Source: Jackrogersella multiformis
Taxonomy: Eukaryota; Ascomycota; Sordariomycetes; Xylariales; Hypoxylaceae
Assembly: GCA_902806575.1 (NCBI GenBank)
Contig: CADCXD010000018.1
Coordinates: 1,240,001-1,304,000, forward strand
Direction: 5' to 3'
DNA length: 64,000 nucleotides
Part shown: positions 23,537 through 35,051 of the stretch, in pieces
Numbering within the stretch: position 1 is the stretch's first letter
How the letters are laid out: every line of letters starts with the position of its first letter
The notes under the pieces: generated by a model
What the model was told of the DNA's origin: nothing
The model's input: only the letters and a program-made list of their open reading frames with translations
Databases searched by the model: none
Made by a program: the position numbers and the translations under genes

Positions 23537-24839
23537 CTATTCTCCCGCCTTCCTCGGTGTGATTGGCTTGAGCTCGGAGATGTAGTCGGTCGTGCCTCCC
23601 ATGTTTAGCAGCCACACGTTGCCCGGGTGCTCCGGGACCGTGGGCCCATACAAGAAAGAGAGAGGGAAGCCGTAGTCGAAGGGGACGGAGCCCTCGATCT
23701 CCTTGATGTCATCCTCGTCGAGGCTCAGCGTTAGGGCCTCGATGTTGGCTTTCAGCTGCTCCTTGTTTCGTCCGCCGACGATGGGGAACACATAGGGGGC
23801 TTTGTGGGTGACATACGCCTGAGCCACGCTCGTAATGATGGTGTTCTTGCGCATGGCGATAGCCTCCAGGGCCTTGCTCACTTTGATCTCGGCCTCGTTG
23901 GGATCACCGGAGCGTCCGCTCCCCGCTTTCCGGCGTTGTGCGTCCGTCTTGAACTTGCCTGCACCTAGCGCACCCCACGGAGCTAGAGCCATGCCCTCGG
24001 CTTTGCACATGGGAATGATCTCACGCTCGAAATCGCGCTGGGAGGCCGACCAACGGCCCTGGAAGATGCTGAACTGGCGGAAACCGTGGTTACGGGCGTA
24101 CTCATTGGCCTTGCTCACAACCCAGGCCGGCGTGTCGCTGACTCCAAGGTAAAGGACCTTGCCGGCTAGTACGACCTGGTTGAGCGCCTGCATGAGCTCG
24201 GGGATGGAGGTGTTAAAATCCCACCAGTGGACATAGAGCTATGTCTTAGTATTAGTATACCACCATTCACGTATATATATGGACGGAGTATCGCATACTA
24301 TGTCAATATAGTCTGTCTGCAGCTTGTTCAGACTAGCGTTGATGGATACGTGCAAACTCTTGGTGCCATTGCCCTGGTTGTTGATGGTGATCTCTTCGAA
24401 GTAGGGACGAAAGTTGGAGGTGAATTTGGTAGCAATGACTAGAGGAAGTTCAGTTAGTTATATGTAGAGTAAGAAAGCGATAGAGGGAGGGGTGAGAGGG
24501 AGGAGGAGAGGAAGGAGGAGGAGAAGAAGAAGAAGAAGAAGAGAGAGAATGGCTCGACATACTCATCTGGTCACGAACACCGCGCTTCTTCATCCATTCG
24601 CCGATCCAGGTCTCAGACTGCTGGGCCTGGTAGTTGTTGGAGGTGTCGAGGAAATTGCCGCCTTGCTCGTAGAAGAAGTCAAGAATTTCTTCGGTGGTCT
24701 TCTGGTCGCAGACACCCATGTATTCTTTCCAGGCATCACCGAAGTTCATAGTTCCCAGGCATAGGGGGCTAACTCTGAGTGAAGCCGATGGGGAGAGCAT
24801 GCGGTAACGAGCCAGAGGACTCTTCGGTGGGGGAGCCAT
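23537..24839 (-). CDS. Aldo-keto reductase (aryl-alcohol dehydrogenase / AKR9-like)
   Basis: 372 residues from exons (minus strand) 24839-24563, 24438-24299 and 24238-23537; an ATG four codons upstream (24851) is also possible. The AKR barrel is recognisable from LRVSPLCLGTMNFGDAW and FLDTSNNY (catalytic Asp and Tyr), through IATKFT (Lys) and YVHWWDFNT (His), to LYLGVSDTPAWVV and the NADP-binding end ITSVAQAYVTHKAPYVFPIVGGR. The pattern is that of fungal norsolorinic-acid-reductase/AAD14-type enzymes: NADPH-linked reduction of aryl aldehydes or ketones in the cytosol. No polyketide synthase or other biosynthetic gene lies nearby, so a detoxification or general role is as likely as a secondary-metabolite role. 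Intron 1 contains a purine-only GGA/GAA tract (near 24481-24545). Confidence 0.92.
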
Positions 24840-24851
24840 TGCAGCACACAT

Positions 24852-26687
24852 CTTGACGACTGGTAGGTTGGGTAGATACCTAGGTAGTTGAATAAACTAT
24901 GTAAAGTAGAAAGGAGAAAGAAGAAATTCGGAGATTCAGAAGATAAAGATTTCCTCGTCGATACGTACCTATGACTGGGTACCTAGGTATAATGCTAAGT
25001 AAACTTTATGATGAAACGATGATGTAGTAAGCAAGTAACACTGGGCAAGGGCCGGGGAAGTCGTATCCAGAGATATCTGATGGTTCGATATTCCTTCCAA
25101 TTTTAAAGGGGACAAAACAAGGAACCCGACTGCACCTTTATACGTGTAGATAGCCCTCTCCAAAATGATACCCCCATGAACCATTACTAATATCGTTCCA
25201 TCGTAATGTAATCGAGTGCGCATCAGCCCAGCCCATGAGGAATGGTTCCATTCCCACTGGCAGACCTATACAATCGGATTCGATGGCCGTCCTATCTCCG
25301 CGCGGACTTACTCACCATGCATTGGTGTCGTCGCAGGAGCACACGAGTAAGTCTACCTATGAATTATCTATAGGTACCTACCTACCTAGGTATGTAAGGA
25401 GGTACCCAGGTATGTACCTAGGTAAGGAGGTAATATTCTAATAAACATCATATCTCCGTTAACGTCCGGATATCGCAGAATAACTTAGCCATCGTAAAAA
25501 GAAACCACATACTAGATGCTCAGGGGGTATGCGTTAGTTTAACCCACCGTCAGAAGCTTATGTCAAGCACCTCCATAATACCTGGGCAGGTACCTAGTAT
25601 AAGCTTCTATTCAGAAGCAGCATAAAACCTCATTGGCTGTCACCATACGATGCGATCGATCTTATCCCCGTCCGCGCTAAGGACTCCACTGTATATACCT
25701 CCTAGCGCGCCAAGCTTTGTAATACTATAATCGAGTAGGTAACCGCCAAGGGGATTAGTTAGTGTATTGGGATTATATTTGTACCGTGACAACATCTAAG
25801 TCTCAAGAGTCAACACATACGACCTTACCGGTGGCTAACATAAAAAAAGGCCATACCAGCCCCTTTAATAATACAAGTTTCCACACACAGCAACGGAATC
25901 CTTTAACGCCTCTGCATACCGAAGTACACAGGCTCTCCTCGTCGAAAGACATGCAAAACTGACATGTTATTAATCACATCAGCAGAAGCGACCCGAACGG
26001 AACGGCTGGACGCTTATCTACTAGTCTTTGTAACTGGATTTAAGGCTCGGGTGTAGGGTTTAGCGACCTCAGCTTGCATGGGCAAGGTTCAGCGAGGCCG
26101 TGAATACCTATACACTAGTAGGCTTAGGTTATATCAAATGCGGCTTAAACAAACACTGAGTCACCGGCGACTATGTCTCGGATTTGTCACGAATTGCCAT
26201 CGAGCTACCCTTCTACTACTGACCTAGGCACTCGAGCCACGGGCGGCCATGCTAGGGGAAGTAATAGCCTATCTCATAAAGGCAGAGCTCTATTTAGTTC
26301 TCAAGAGTATTACCTAGTGCTAGCCCAAGTAAGCCGTCCTCGCGGAACCAGGAGACTCTGCGAGGTAGATGGTAGATCAATGTATACTATCAATGTAGGT
26401 TACGACAACTATCTAGTACGAATACGACACAATAAGTGAAACCTCCGGAAAGGGAAACGGGCTGGATAGGAATAGACAATATATCTCCGAATGCTAATAG
26501 GGGCTACTGGTACCTTGAGACATAAATAGCCGTCGGGCCCGACCATTGGAAGCGTCCGAGAGAATTTACACACGCACGTACCCCGGGCAAACCCCCAAAG
26601 CAAAAGTATTGTGAAGTGAGGTTGGCTCTTCGTATTCACATATATACATATCGTAGAGCGTACCCGGGCATGTTAACCCACCTAAGA
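24852..26687. other. Intergenic, 1.8 kb
   Basis: No supported gene. A cluster of ACCTAGGT/GGTACC palindromes lies at about 25370-25430. Confidence 0.5.
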
Positions 26688-28904
26688 TTAGCACGCCCAA
26701 GCACCCACGACACCATCGCGGCGTCCCTCGATGAGGTAGCCGTCCTGGATGCGGACGTGCTCGACGATAGCCGGCGTCCTACCTCCGTCCGCCTCGGAAA
26801 TCCCCGCGCCGCAATCCCACTGCCGGGACTCCATCTTGTCGTACACTTTAACTACATCCTCGCCAGCCGCGCTGACGATGCGCCGTCCGTCGAACATCAT
26901 GCTCGTGACCGGGTTATCATATGCATAAGCGTCGAATATGGACCCCGTGCGTAGATCCCATATCTACGGAAATGCCGTTAGCATGTTGCAAATCTTAGTG
27001 GTTAAATTCTTCAGATAGGCAATAACTCACCCGTATACTTCGGTCTAGACTTCCCGTCACCAGATGTACGTCGTCGAATTGTAGGCAGGTCACTGGTCCG
27101 GTATGCCCAACAAGGCTGCGGTGAACCTGTCCGCTTCGCAAGTCCCATAGCCTCACCATGCCGTCGGCGGTGCCGCATGCGAGCGCGGACTCGAAGACCT
27201 GCAACGCACCTACAAAGTCAGCTGCTCGCACTGCCGGCCGGCCGGCCTGTCGCCAAGTCCCCTCGCCTGTGCCGATGGAGACAGAAGCCTGTGCTGCTGC
27301 CCACATCACGTCGAGCGTTTGCACACACCGCCCTTTTACCAAGTCCCACTGGCGGAGCGTCTTGTCGGCTGAGCCCGAAACGAGGACGTCGCCCCGGAAG
27401 TGAAGAGACGTGATCTCGTCCATGTGCGATTCTAGCGTAAATAGCGGGCAGTCCGCCATGCTTCCCTCAGGCGGATCTACTGGTTGATCGTCAGGGTTCT
27501 CGAAAGCCATACCGTCGTCATCCTCGTCATCTCTTCCGAACTGGCTACCTTGCGGGTCGTAATGAGCCCTGCTCAGATCCCACAATCGGATAGTGGCGTC
27601 CATGGAACCCGTAGCGAGGATATTGTCCTCTACCTGCAATGTGCGTACCGAGGCGGTGTGACCCTCGAGCAGTCCGATGCAGCGCCCTGCATTTAGATCC
27701 CATACCCTGACCGAATCATCCATGGAAGCCGTTACCAAGGTGCCAAAAGGCACGTCAAAATCCAACGCCGTAACAGTATCCGCGTGAGCCTTAATTTCCC
27801 GTATCATAAAACCTGGTTCGAAATGTTCGTGTAATATAGGCATTGATTTCCGTTTTGTAGTCTTGTGTCTACGCTTCGTAGGGGTGCTGGCAGCAGACGG
27901 AAGTTTCTCGTAAATAGATTTCGACATGAATTCATCCGCATCCCGGTCCGTTACTAGATCGTCATCATCCGATTTGTTGGGCGTATCGGCGGCGGCGGCT
28001 ATTGATTCAGCCTCGTCAACTAGAGACTGTGCGTCTTCTATCCGGCCTTCCATATCCATAACTATATTCAGTTAGTACGACGCTCATAACATACCAAAAA
28101 AGTGAGTTGCCTACTATCATGCTCTAATAATGCCTCATCTTGTTCTAAGCCCGCTAACCTGTCGAGGATGATGCGTCTCATGCCGGCTAGATTGGCGATC
28201 TTATTATCTATCTCGTGGATCTCGCCACTGGCCATGTTTTTTCGAATGCTAAGCATCTCAAGCTCGTGCATGAGTGATGACCTTTCCTTTTTAAGCTTAT
28301 TGAGGTGATGCGGGCTGTTCGGAGCAGATGGGGACTCGTCAAGCATCTTCCTCCCTCTCGACACCTTCCTTCGGTGCTTTTTGATATCGTGTCCCACCTC
28401 GGGAAAAGTTGCCTGGAAGCCCTGGAATAGAGAGTAGGCGTTGTCATTTTCGGGTAGATTCTGGAGCATGTCGTCGGGCAAGTAAGATAGAGCGCGGGAT
28501 TGAATTTCGGCAGTAGAGAACTTGGAGCGAACCAAGTCGGTTGGAGTGGTTCTAGCCATGGTGAACATGCCTCGTTGGATGCCGGGCTTCTTGAGCTGTT
28601 TCTGTACTTGAGCCATGGCGTGGTGGTAGTGACCCCCAGATGGATCGGCGCTGGGTCCTACTAAATGGCTCGCGGTTGTTGTCACCTTTCTAGTGAAGGC
28701 TTCGATACCTCGGGGCTAAGAATGTCAAGTTAGTTCGCACGTGCACTAGACAAAGGCCTGACATGCTATGACACGAGGTGACATGACAAAGAACGAATAA
28801 CAAATAACAAATAACAAAGAATAGATTGTCAATACCGAGAGTATCGAATCTTCACCCAAAGGGGCATCATCGTGAATGGCATTGCTTGGGTCTGAATCGG
28901 CCAT
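26688..28904 (-). CDS. mdv1: Mitochondrial division protein 1 (Mdv1/Caf4-type WD40 adaptor)
   Basis: 658 residues from exons (minus) 28904-28836, 28715-28115, 28061-27031 and 26963-26688. The N-terminal half carries the fungal Mdv1 signatures ARTTPTDLVRSKFSTAEIQ and ALSYLPDDMLQNLP, then a long coiled coil (LKKERSSLMHELEML to IILDRLAGLEQDEALLEHD). The C-terminal half is a WD40 propeller of about seven repeats (ALDFDVPFGTLVTASMDDSV, TLQVEDNILATGSMDATIRL, SLHFRGDVLVSGSADKTLRQ, CLQFDDVHLVTGSLDRSIRI and others). In yeast the N-terminus binds Fis1 on the outer mitochondrial membrane, the coiled coil dimerises and the propeller recruits the dynamin Dnm1 for fission. An acidic, disordered loop (DDEDDDGMAFENPDDQ) interrupts one blade. 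It is transcribed away from the chorismate mutase gene. Confidence 0.95.
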
Positions 28905-30038
28905 GCGCGAATCTATATGAGCACTACTGAAAAGCGAGGGAGTGGTAGTGGGCGCGGTCGCACGGTGCAAATGCCACACATTTAAGGTAGCATACAGAAG
29001 GGATTTTCCCGATAGGTATGGATCTCTTTCATGGAGCTATTTGGTAGGCCGGCATTGAGGAGTAGGGCATTTGAATACGGAAAATAATGTGGATGGGTCA
29101 GAGATAAAAAAAATAAAAATAAAGATAAAAAAAGATAAAAGGCAAGGCGAGGCGAGACGAGGCTAACAAAAAAAAAAGTTCGTACCTAGGGTAGTAGGCA
29201 GGTATGCAGCTTCCGAATGGACGGCTCAAGAATTTTTACATGACAATCGGATAAGATTTTGTCGTACATTCCATCCATCCATCCATCCAATGTACCAGTT
29301 ACTTGTACCTACAGCTTCAATGTTATCTCCAGCCCTGGAGGAATGTACCTAAAACCCTAGCTGTAGTGCAGCCCGCTTTCAAGGTTTCTCTAGCGCACTC
29401 GATTCGCAGGGGCAAGAGGGGTTACACTAGAATAGAATAAGGTTTGTGTGCCGCAGCCGTCATTTCAATCTTCTTACTGGTAGGTAGGTACCTAGGTAGC
29501 TAAACTTGCCTTTTTAATGGGATGCTGACTACATGCAGGACTCACAAAATAAAATATAAAATAATATCTACCTATATCCATATAAGAAAAAACGAGATAG
29601 CAGCAAATCAGTGATCGCCCGAGTATCAGCCGTTCGTGTAACAACAAACCAAAAGAAAGAAACTCTCCTACAAAGATTGGAGCCTTGAACATACCTAGAT
29701 GCAGCCGCGATCACTATCTCCCGTCATACCTACCTAGGTACCTAAATACCTAAACTTTTGCCCCTCTTCCCAGGTGGGTATGACTGTTGGTGGCTGCTTC
29801 AATTCCTTGCAGCTTTCCCCGCTAATCGGGGAAGTTTAGCGCTGCCTTTGTTTGTTCCTTAGTAAATAAAAAGTGATAGGTACCTAGTTGATTCTTTCAA
29901 GGACTCTTATGACCTCCCGAGGTCTTCTTATTCTCAATACATGACTACCCAGATACGCACTTCTCAAGGGTTTAGCTATTTCATAGTCGTGAAGTTGTGT
30001 TCTAAACTGTTGCTACTAACCGAATTTGAATAGCGGTC
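28905..30038. promoter_or_regulatory. Divergent promoter region mdv1 / chorismate mutase
   Basis: 1.1 kb between two divergent start codons. It has an A-rich tract near 29105-29180 interrupted by GGCGAGGCGAGACGAGGC, a CCAT tandem tract near 29271-29288, and several GGTACC/CCTAGG palindromes. No gene seen. Confidence 0.5.
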
Positions 30039-30896
30039 ATGGACGCCATCATCGACCTTAAAGATGCCTCTAAGGCGCTTGATCTGTCCAACATCCGCTT
30101 TCAGCTCATGTGCGAAATTATATTCCTCCCCCAGGCAGGGCGAGCGTAATGCTAACAGGGTCGTGTTCTGGTCAGTCGGTTGGAGGATACAATAACCTTC
30201 CACTTAATCGAGCGAGTCCAGTTCCCCCTCAACCAGACCATCTACACCCCCGGCGCCATCGAGATCGGGCAAGACAACAAGCTCAGCTTCATGGACTGGT
30301 ATCTGCGAGAGCAGGAGAAGCTGCAGTCCCTGATCCGCCGCTACGAGACTCCCGACGAGTACCCCTTCTTCCCCGACGCCCTGCGGAAGCCCATATTGAA
30401 GCCCCTCGACTACCCCCGGATCCTGCACCCGAACACCGTCAACGTCAACGAGAAGATCAAGCGGTTCTACACCGAGAAGTTCCTCCCGGCCGTGTGTCCG
30501 GATTTCGGCCGTCCCGACCGCGGCGAGTCGGAGGAGAACTATGGATCCTCCGCCACTTGCGACATCGCTTGCCTCCAGGCCCTCTCGCGGAGGATACACT
30601 TTGGCAAGTTCGTGGCCGAGTCCAAGTTCCAGTCAGAACCCGAGAAGTACACCAGGATGATCCAGGCGGGCGACCGCGACGGGATTGGCGAGTCCATCAC
30701 GAATGCCGCGGTGGAGCTGCAGGTTCTGGCACGGCTGGGCCTGAAGGCACGGACCTATGGCACGGACCCGTCTACGAATAACTCGAATAGCGCCAGCAAG
30801 ATCAATGTCGAAGCGGTAGTGTCCATGTACAGAGACTTCGTCATCCCCATAACGAAAGAGGTGGAGGTTGAATATCTAATGCAGCGGCTGGGCTAA
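30039..30896 (+). CDS. aro7: Chorismate mutase (eukaryotic AroQ type)
   Basis: 263 residues from exons 30039-30109 and 30176-30896 (66-bp intron with GCTAAC branch). It converts chorismate to prephenate, the branch point to Phe and Tyr. The N-terminus reads SNIRFQLIRLEDTITFHLIER with the active-site Arg equivalent, followed by LHPNTVNVN and YGSSATCDIACLQALSRRIHFGKFVAESKF. The GS pair in YGSS corresponds to the allosteric Tyr/Trp site of yeast Aro7, and the Thr in VIPITKEVEVEYL matches the yeast residue (Thr226) that controls allosteric switching, so it is probably inhibited by tyrosine and activated by tryptophan. Length is normal for the family (yeast about 256). It converges on bcp1, 79 bp between stop codons. 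Confidence 0.96.
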
Positions 30897-30975
30897 GCAG
30901 ATCATGGGGTTAGATACGGAAAACGGCAAAACTTAGATAGGTAATATTTGTTTTATTGCGGTTGATTTCCTTCTT

Positions 30976-31933
30976 TTAAGATGGGGGATTCAGATACTCG
31001 CTAAGCGCCTTCGCGGCATCTGCAAATTTGCTAGCCTCGATTAATATCATGTAGCCACGCGGCATGACACCCATCTCCTGGAAAGCCCTCTTGCTATCCG
31101 CGATCGCCTCGTCGATCTTCGTGAAATCGTAGCTGCCATAAGCCGCCGCGTACTTCTGCAATACCTCGTCTTCGGGGTGGAAGTAGAACATCGTCGCATC
31201 CTGCTTTCCCTTCTTCCGCCTCCTCTCCTGCACGTCGAGCGTCGACTCGATCTCGTGGTAGGTCTTGGAGATGATAAGGTAGTGCGAAAACTCGTAGGGC
31301 TCCTTGTCTTCCACCGCGGCCTCGATCTCGTCGACCAGCATGCCGTACATGGGAGGCGCGATCTCCGAAGGCACGTTGATCAAGCGCTCCGAGAGCACGA
31401 GCCCGACGTGCTTTCCGGAAGACAGTAGATTCGGGATCCCCGCCAGCGCCTGGTTCGCCCCGGCCTTCTCGGAGATGTACCTGGTGAGGTCGGCGACCGG
31501 CTTCTTCTCGCGGTGTTCGTGCAGGTTGAGCGCGGTCAGGAAGGCGTACGCATCCGTCTCCTTGCCGTCTACCTTGACAGTGGACCCGATCGTCGGCTGC
31601 GATAGGACCAGGTCGGCGAGCCCCGAGATGTCGAACAGGGTCGCGTCGACGTCGAGGAGTTGTCGCAGCAGCGATTTGGTGCCGTGGAAGTCGATCTCGG
31701 AGTCGAAGTTGAACCACTCGAAGTCGACGTTGACCATGTCGAAGTCCTTAATTTGTCAAGTCAGCTGCTTGGTTTGATTTCTGCCTATCCGTGGAGGCTG
31801 CAGGCTGCGCGACATGAGGGATGTGGATGTGCATCCTACTCACGTCATCGTCCGAGCTGTCGCTATCTTCAACCATCTTGTCGGGCGCCTCGGCAGCAGC
31901 GCCGTCGGCTTCTCTCACTCGCTTCTTCGCCAT
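30976..31933 (-). CDS. bcp1: Bcp1 (BCCIP-family) nuclear export / ribosome assembly protein
   Basis: 286 residues from exons (minus) 31933-31844 and 31746-30976. The first exon is basic then acidic (MAKKRVREADG, EDSDSSDDD), the usual low-complexity start. The conserved BCCIP domain follows: DFEWFNFDSEIDFHGTKSLL, LADLVLSQPTIGSTVKVDG, DAYAFLTALNL and LVLSERLINVPSEIAPPMYG, ending RGYMILIEASKFADAAKAL. Yeast Bcp1 is needed for nuclear export of Mss4 and acts as chaperone for ribosomal protein Rpl23. The intron start GTGAGT and acceptor TTAAG|GAC are clear. Length is close to yeast Bcp1 (283). Confidence 0.95.
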
Positions 31934-34085
31934 ATTTCCTATTGAGTCTTCAATCTAGACTTTGCGTATGTACAAGTCCTAGGTACGTAAGGACTGCGAA
32001 ATTGGCTTCAACTGAACCAGTATCTAGCATGACCTCGAAATAAGTTGTAGGTAGCTTAGAATTCTAAAGGTGGTCTGGGCGGTCAAGTAAAGTACCAGCA
32101 AAGAATTCTGCCGGCTATACACTGCCCCTCACTAATCCCTTTTGGGGTGATAAGCTGTTAGCTCCTGTTTGATAATATCATGGCTGCATGGATGGATGTC
32201 AGCAGCCTTATTATACCGAGGTCCACTGTAAGCTAGGGCTTAACCTAACGAAACTTGGCAAGGGCTTGCACCTAGCTGAGAACAGCTGAATAATTTCGTT
32301 TATTGAGTGTTCACTTAATGCATCTCCTCCATCATGAATATTTGGTCTATTTATTTATCTATCTCGTTACCTAGGTAGACCCGATCAAAACAAGAATTTT
32401 AAACAGGTCTAACAAGTTTATCATACATCAAACCCACTTCATAGAAATCTATAATGACGCAAAATGTACGAAGCATATGCATCAAGGTTCTCTAGGGTTC
32501 TTGTCCAACTGTAATATGAAGCTTTTCTGCATGTAGAGCTTTATTTTTAGCATTGTCTTCTTCGATCCGGAGTCGTGCTATACAGTTGTCATTTTATATG
32601 TGTGTAAAACACCTAGGTATATAAAACAAGTATTATATTGTGACCTATTTACTTTTCTTGTTAGTCTTCACTCATATTGCAAGAGCTGGAGTATCTCAAT
32701 AGTTAAGGCAGAGACACTCAAGTATGTGTTTCTTAGTCTTGCTTCTCTAAATAGATACTAGTACGTTATAGTATGTAGTTCTATTTAAACCTCCTAAAGT
32801 TTTCCTATACAACCAAACAAGAATCTATTAAATCAGGCTTCACTCATGATATAAAAGAACATACATACCTATACTAAGAAACTCTCAACTACATACTCAA
32901 CCATACGAACAAAATAAGCGTGACCACCAAATAAACGAACTAAGAGAAGACAAGAACTGCCGTTTACCATGGCGCTAATTGTCAGAGTTGGAATAAGCAC
33001 TAAACAGAGGAAACAATCCTTTCGAATTTCCCTCCAGTCTCGAGTCTGCCGCACCGAGAGGGTATTTAGCCAATTTCATTGGTAAGCGCCGTCTCTCGTC
33101 CTCTCCGAATCGAATTATCTAGTTCGATCGAGATGCACCCGGGCCATGGCAACTTAGATCTCGCAGCTTTGCGTGATCACCACGAAGTGACATATGTATG
33201 CCGTGACCGTGGCTCCGGTCCCGATTGGCCTGTACGCGACATTCATGCGTTGGGTCATGATACCTACCTAGGTAGGTATGTAGGTCTCCGACCAACCAGC
33301 AACCGAGCTTCAACCCGGTCAGCCCTCCATTGGGTTGGGTGAAATATCGGCATGTCCAGCGGATGGATGCCCCAGGAATAAACTGCAACCCATCTTCTCT
33401 TTTTTGCCTTACCTATTGCGGACTTGCTATGGCGACCCTATTGGCCAGAAAAATTCCCGAGCCCTGTTCGTCCATGTGGGATACATACCAGTACCTACCT
33501 ATCAAGGTAAATGTGTAGAAACCTGGGGTAAAAGGCGTGGTAGGTTAGGTAGTTGAAAATCTGACCCACTCAAGAGAACAATATCGGTCCGGACGTTCAG
33601 CCTGATGCTATATACTATATAGCCATGTACGAAAACTCTGGTATATGTAAGTAAGCTCTTCCCATCTAAGAACGCACGATGCAATGATAATTGGACTAGG
33701 CGTTAATACCATCAAGATCGCAGTGGGCGGAAGAAAGACTAATATATTACTTGTGGGTATAATTCCGTAGGACGCGTGTCTCCCAATATGTCAACTCCCA
33801 AGGTGAAATGCAACACCAGTACTCCGACCCAGAACCCGGGCCCCTCTGAACTCCGTGACGGATACAACTCCCTTGGCCCGGATGGGTCGAAAAAATATAT
33901 AGAAACAAGATTATCGAGAAATGCGATAATACGACGGGGCGAATGAAACCATAATCCCCAGCTCCAATGCAAATCCGGCCAAGTCCATGCAACTAACATG
34001 CTATGCAATATAAATCAAGATGGTATTTCCGAGTACATTGTATCATTATCAGCCCGCAACATTCGATTCGTCGAGGTCCCGCCGT
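31934..34085. other. Intergenic, 2.1 kb
   Basis: No gene supported. It contains one exact copy of the 16-bp palindrome (33262-33277). Confidence 0.55.
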
Positions 34086-35051
34086 TCAAGGTAGCTGTAA
34101 GTAGTCTCGCGGCAAGGTCGTGCTATTGCTAAACGCTTCTCGAGTTTCGAGGCCGAGTATTTGGGCATGACCGAACGGAGGCAATTCTGACTTAGGGGTA
34201 TCGGCAGGTGTAAGCTGCAGACCCAACCCTACCATAGCATGTCCCGAGCTCATCGACTTTACGTGCTTGGCCGTATTATTCTCATCTTCCACTCCGTTGT
34301 CTGCGTCGAGCAATTCCCTCCGGGCCATTTCGATATCGTGTCTTGCCTGCTTGATCGACTTGGCCTCCCACAGCGGCAGGATGCGATAACCCAAGTTCTC
34401 CATAATGCAACGCTCGGTGAAGTTGATCTGCTCGCATGCCCACTGGTTCTGGCCCCACGAAGAGCTGTAGTATTGTGTAGTTTCCTGCAAATCCTCCACG
34501 AACTTGTCGGCGATCATCAACGCAGCTAGGATAATAATTTCGGGGAACACATTGTCGATGTGCACAGCCTGGACTGCGCCAGACGGGAGTGTATGGCGTT
34601 TCTGTCCTGGTTCGGTCTGCTTGGCTAAAGGAAAGGATATTCGCCAGCTTCGAGAAAATCGGGAATTCAACGAGTCCAAAACGCAGACGGCCAGAGCAAT
34701 AATGTCCATAGGTAAGTTGGCACGTGCCAGTATGCCTTGCACTATAGGAATGGACGGCGTCATAAAAGAAGCTCCCGGGGGCAACATCCTCGCCAAATGG
34801 GCTGCGGGACCTAAAAATAAGTAGTTAGAACCAGCCATGGACTACTTGGGAATACGCCACTGACCTATCAACTCGTGGTTTACGCAATCGACGTCTTCGG
34901 CGGTAATGCGAGGGCTCTGCATAGCAGACGAGTTTTTGGAAGAGGGCGGAGGGGTGGGGAGATTAGACAACGGCTTGTAGAATTGCCTGAAATATGCATC
35001 GTCGAATTCAAAGTCATCGTCGTAGGCGGAGAAGCACCTAGAGTGGCCCAT
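34086..35051 (-). CDS. Pho80/Pcl-type cyclin
   Basis: 303 residues from exons (minus) 35051-34865 and 34810-34086. The cyclin box runs from PIVQGILARANLPMDIIALAV through CVLDSLNSRFSRSWRISFPL, then EIIILAALMIADKFVEDLQE and INFTERCIMENLGYRILPLW. The words CVLDSLNSRF and ADKFVED are typical of fungal PCL1/PCL2-like cyclins that partner the Pho85-type CDK in G1 progression, polarity or nutrient signalling. A Ser/Thr/Pro-rich N-terminus (LPTPPPSSKNSS) and a C-terminal tail with TPADTPKSELPP hold possible CDK sites. The exact Pcl subclass is not decided. Confidence 0.88.

Noticed and set aside
23537..31933. A secondary-metabolite cluster around the aldo-keto reductase
   Set aside because: No polyketide synthase, NRPS, terpene cyclase or P450 is present; the neighbours are housekeeping genes (mdv1, chorismate mutase, bcp1).
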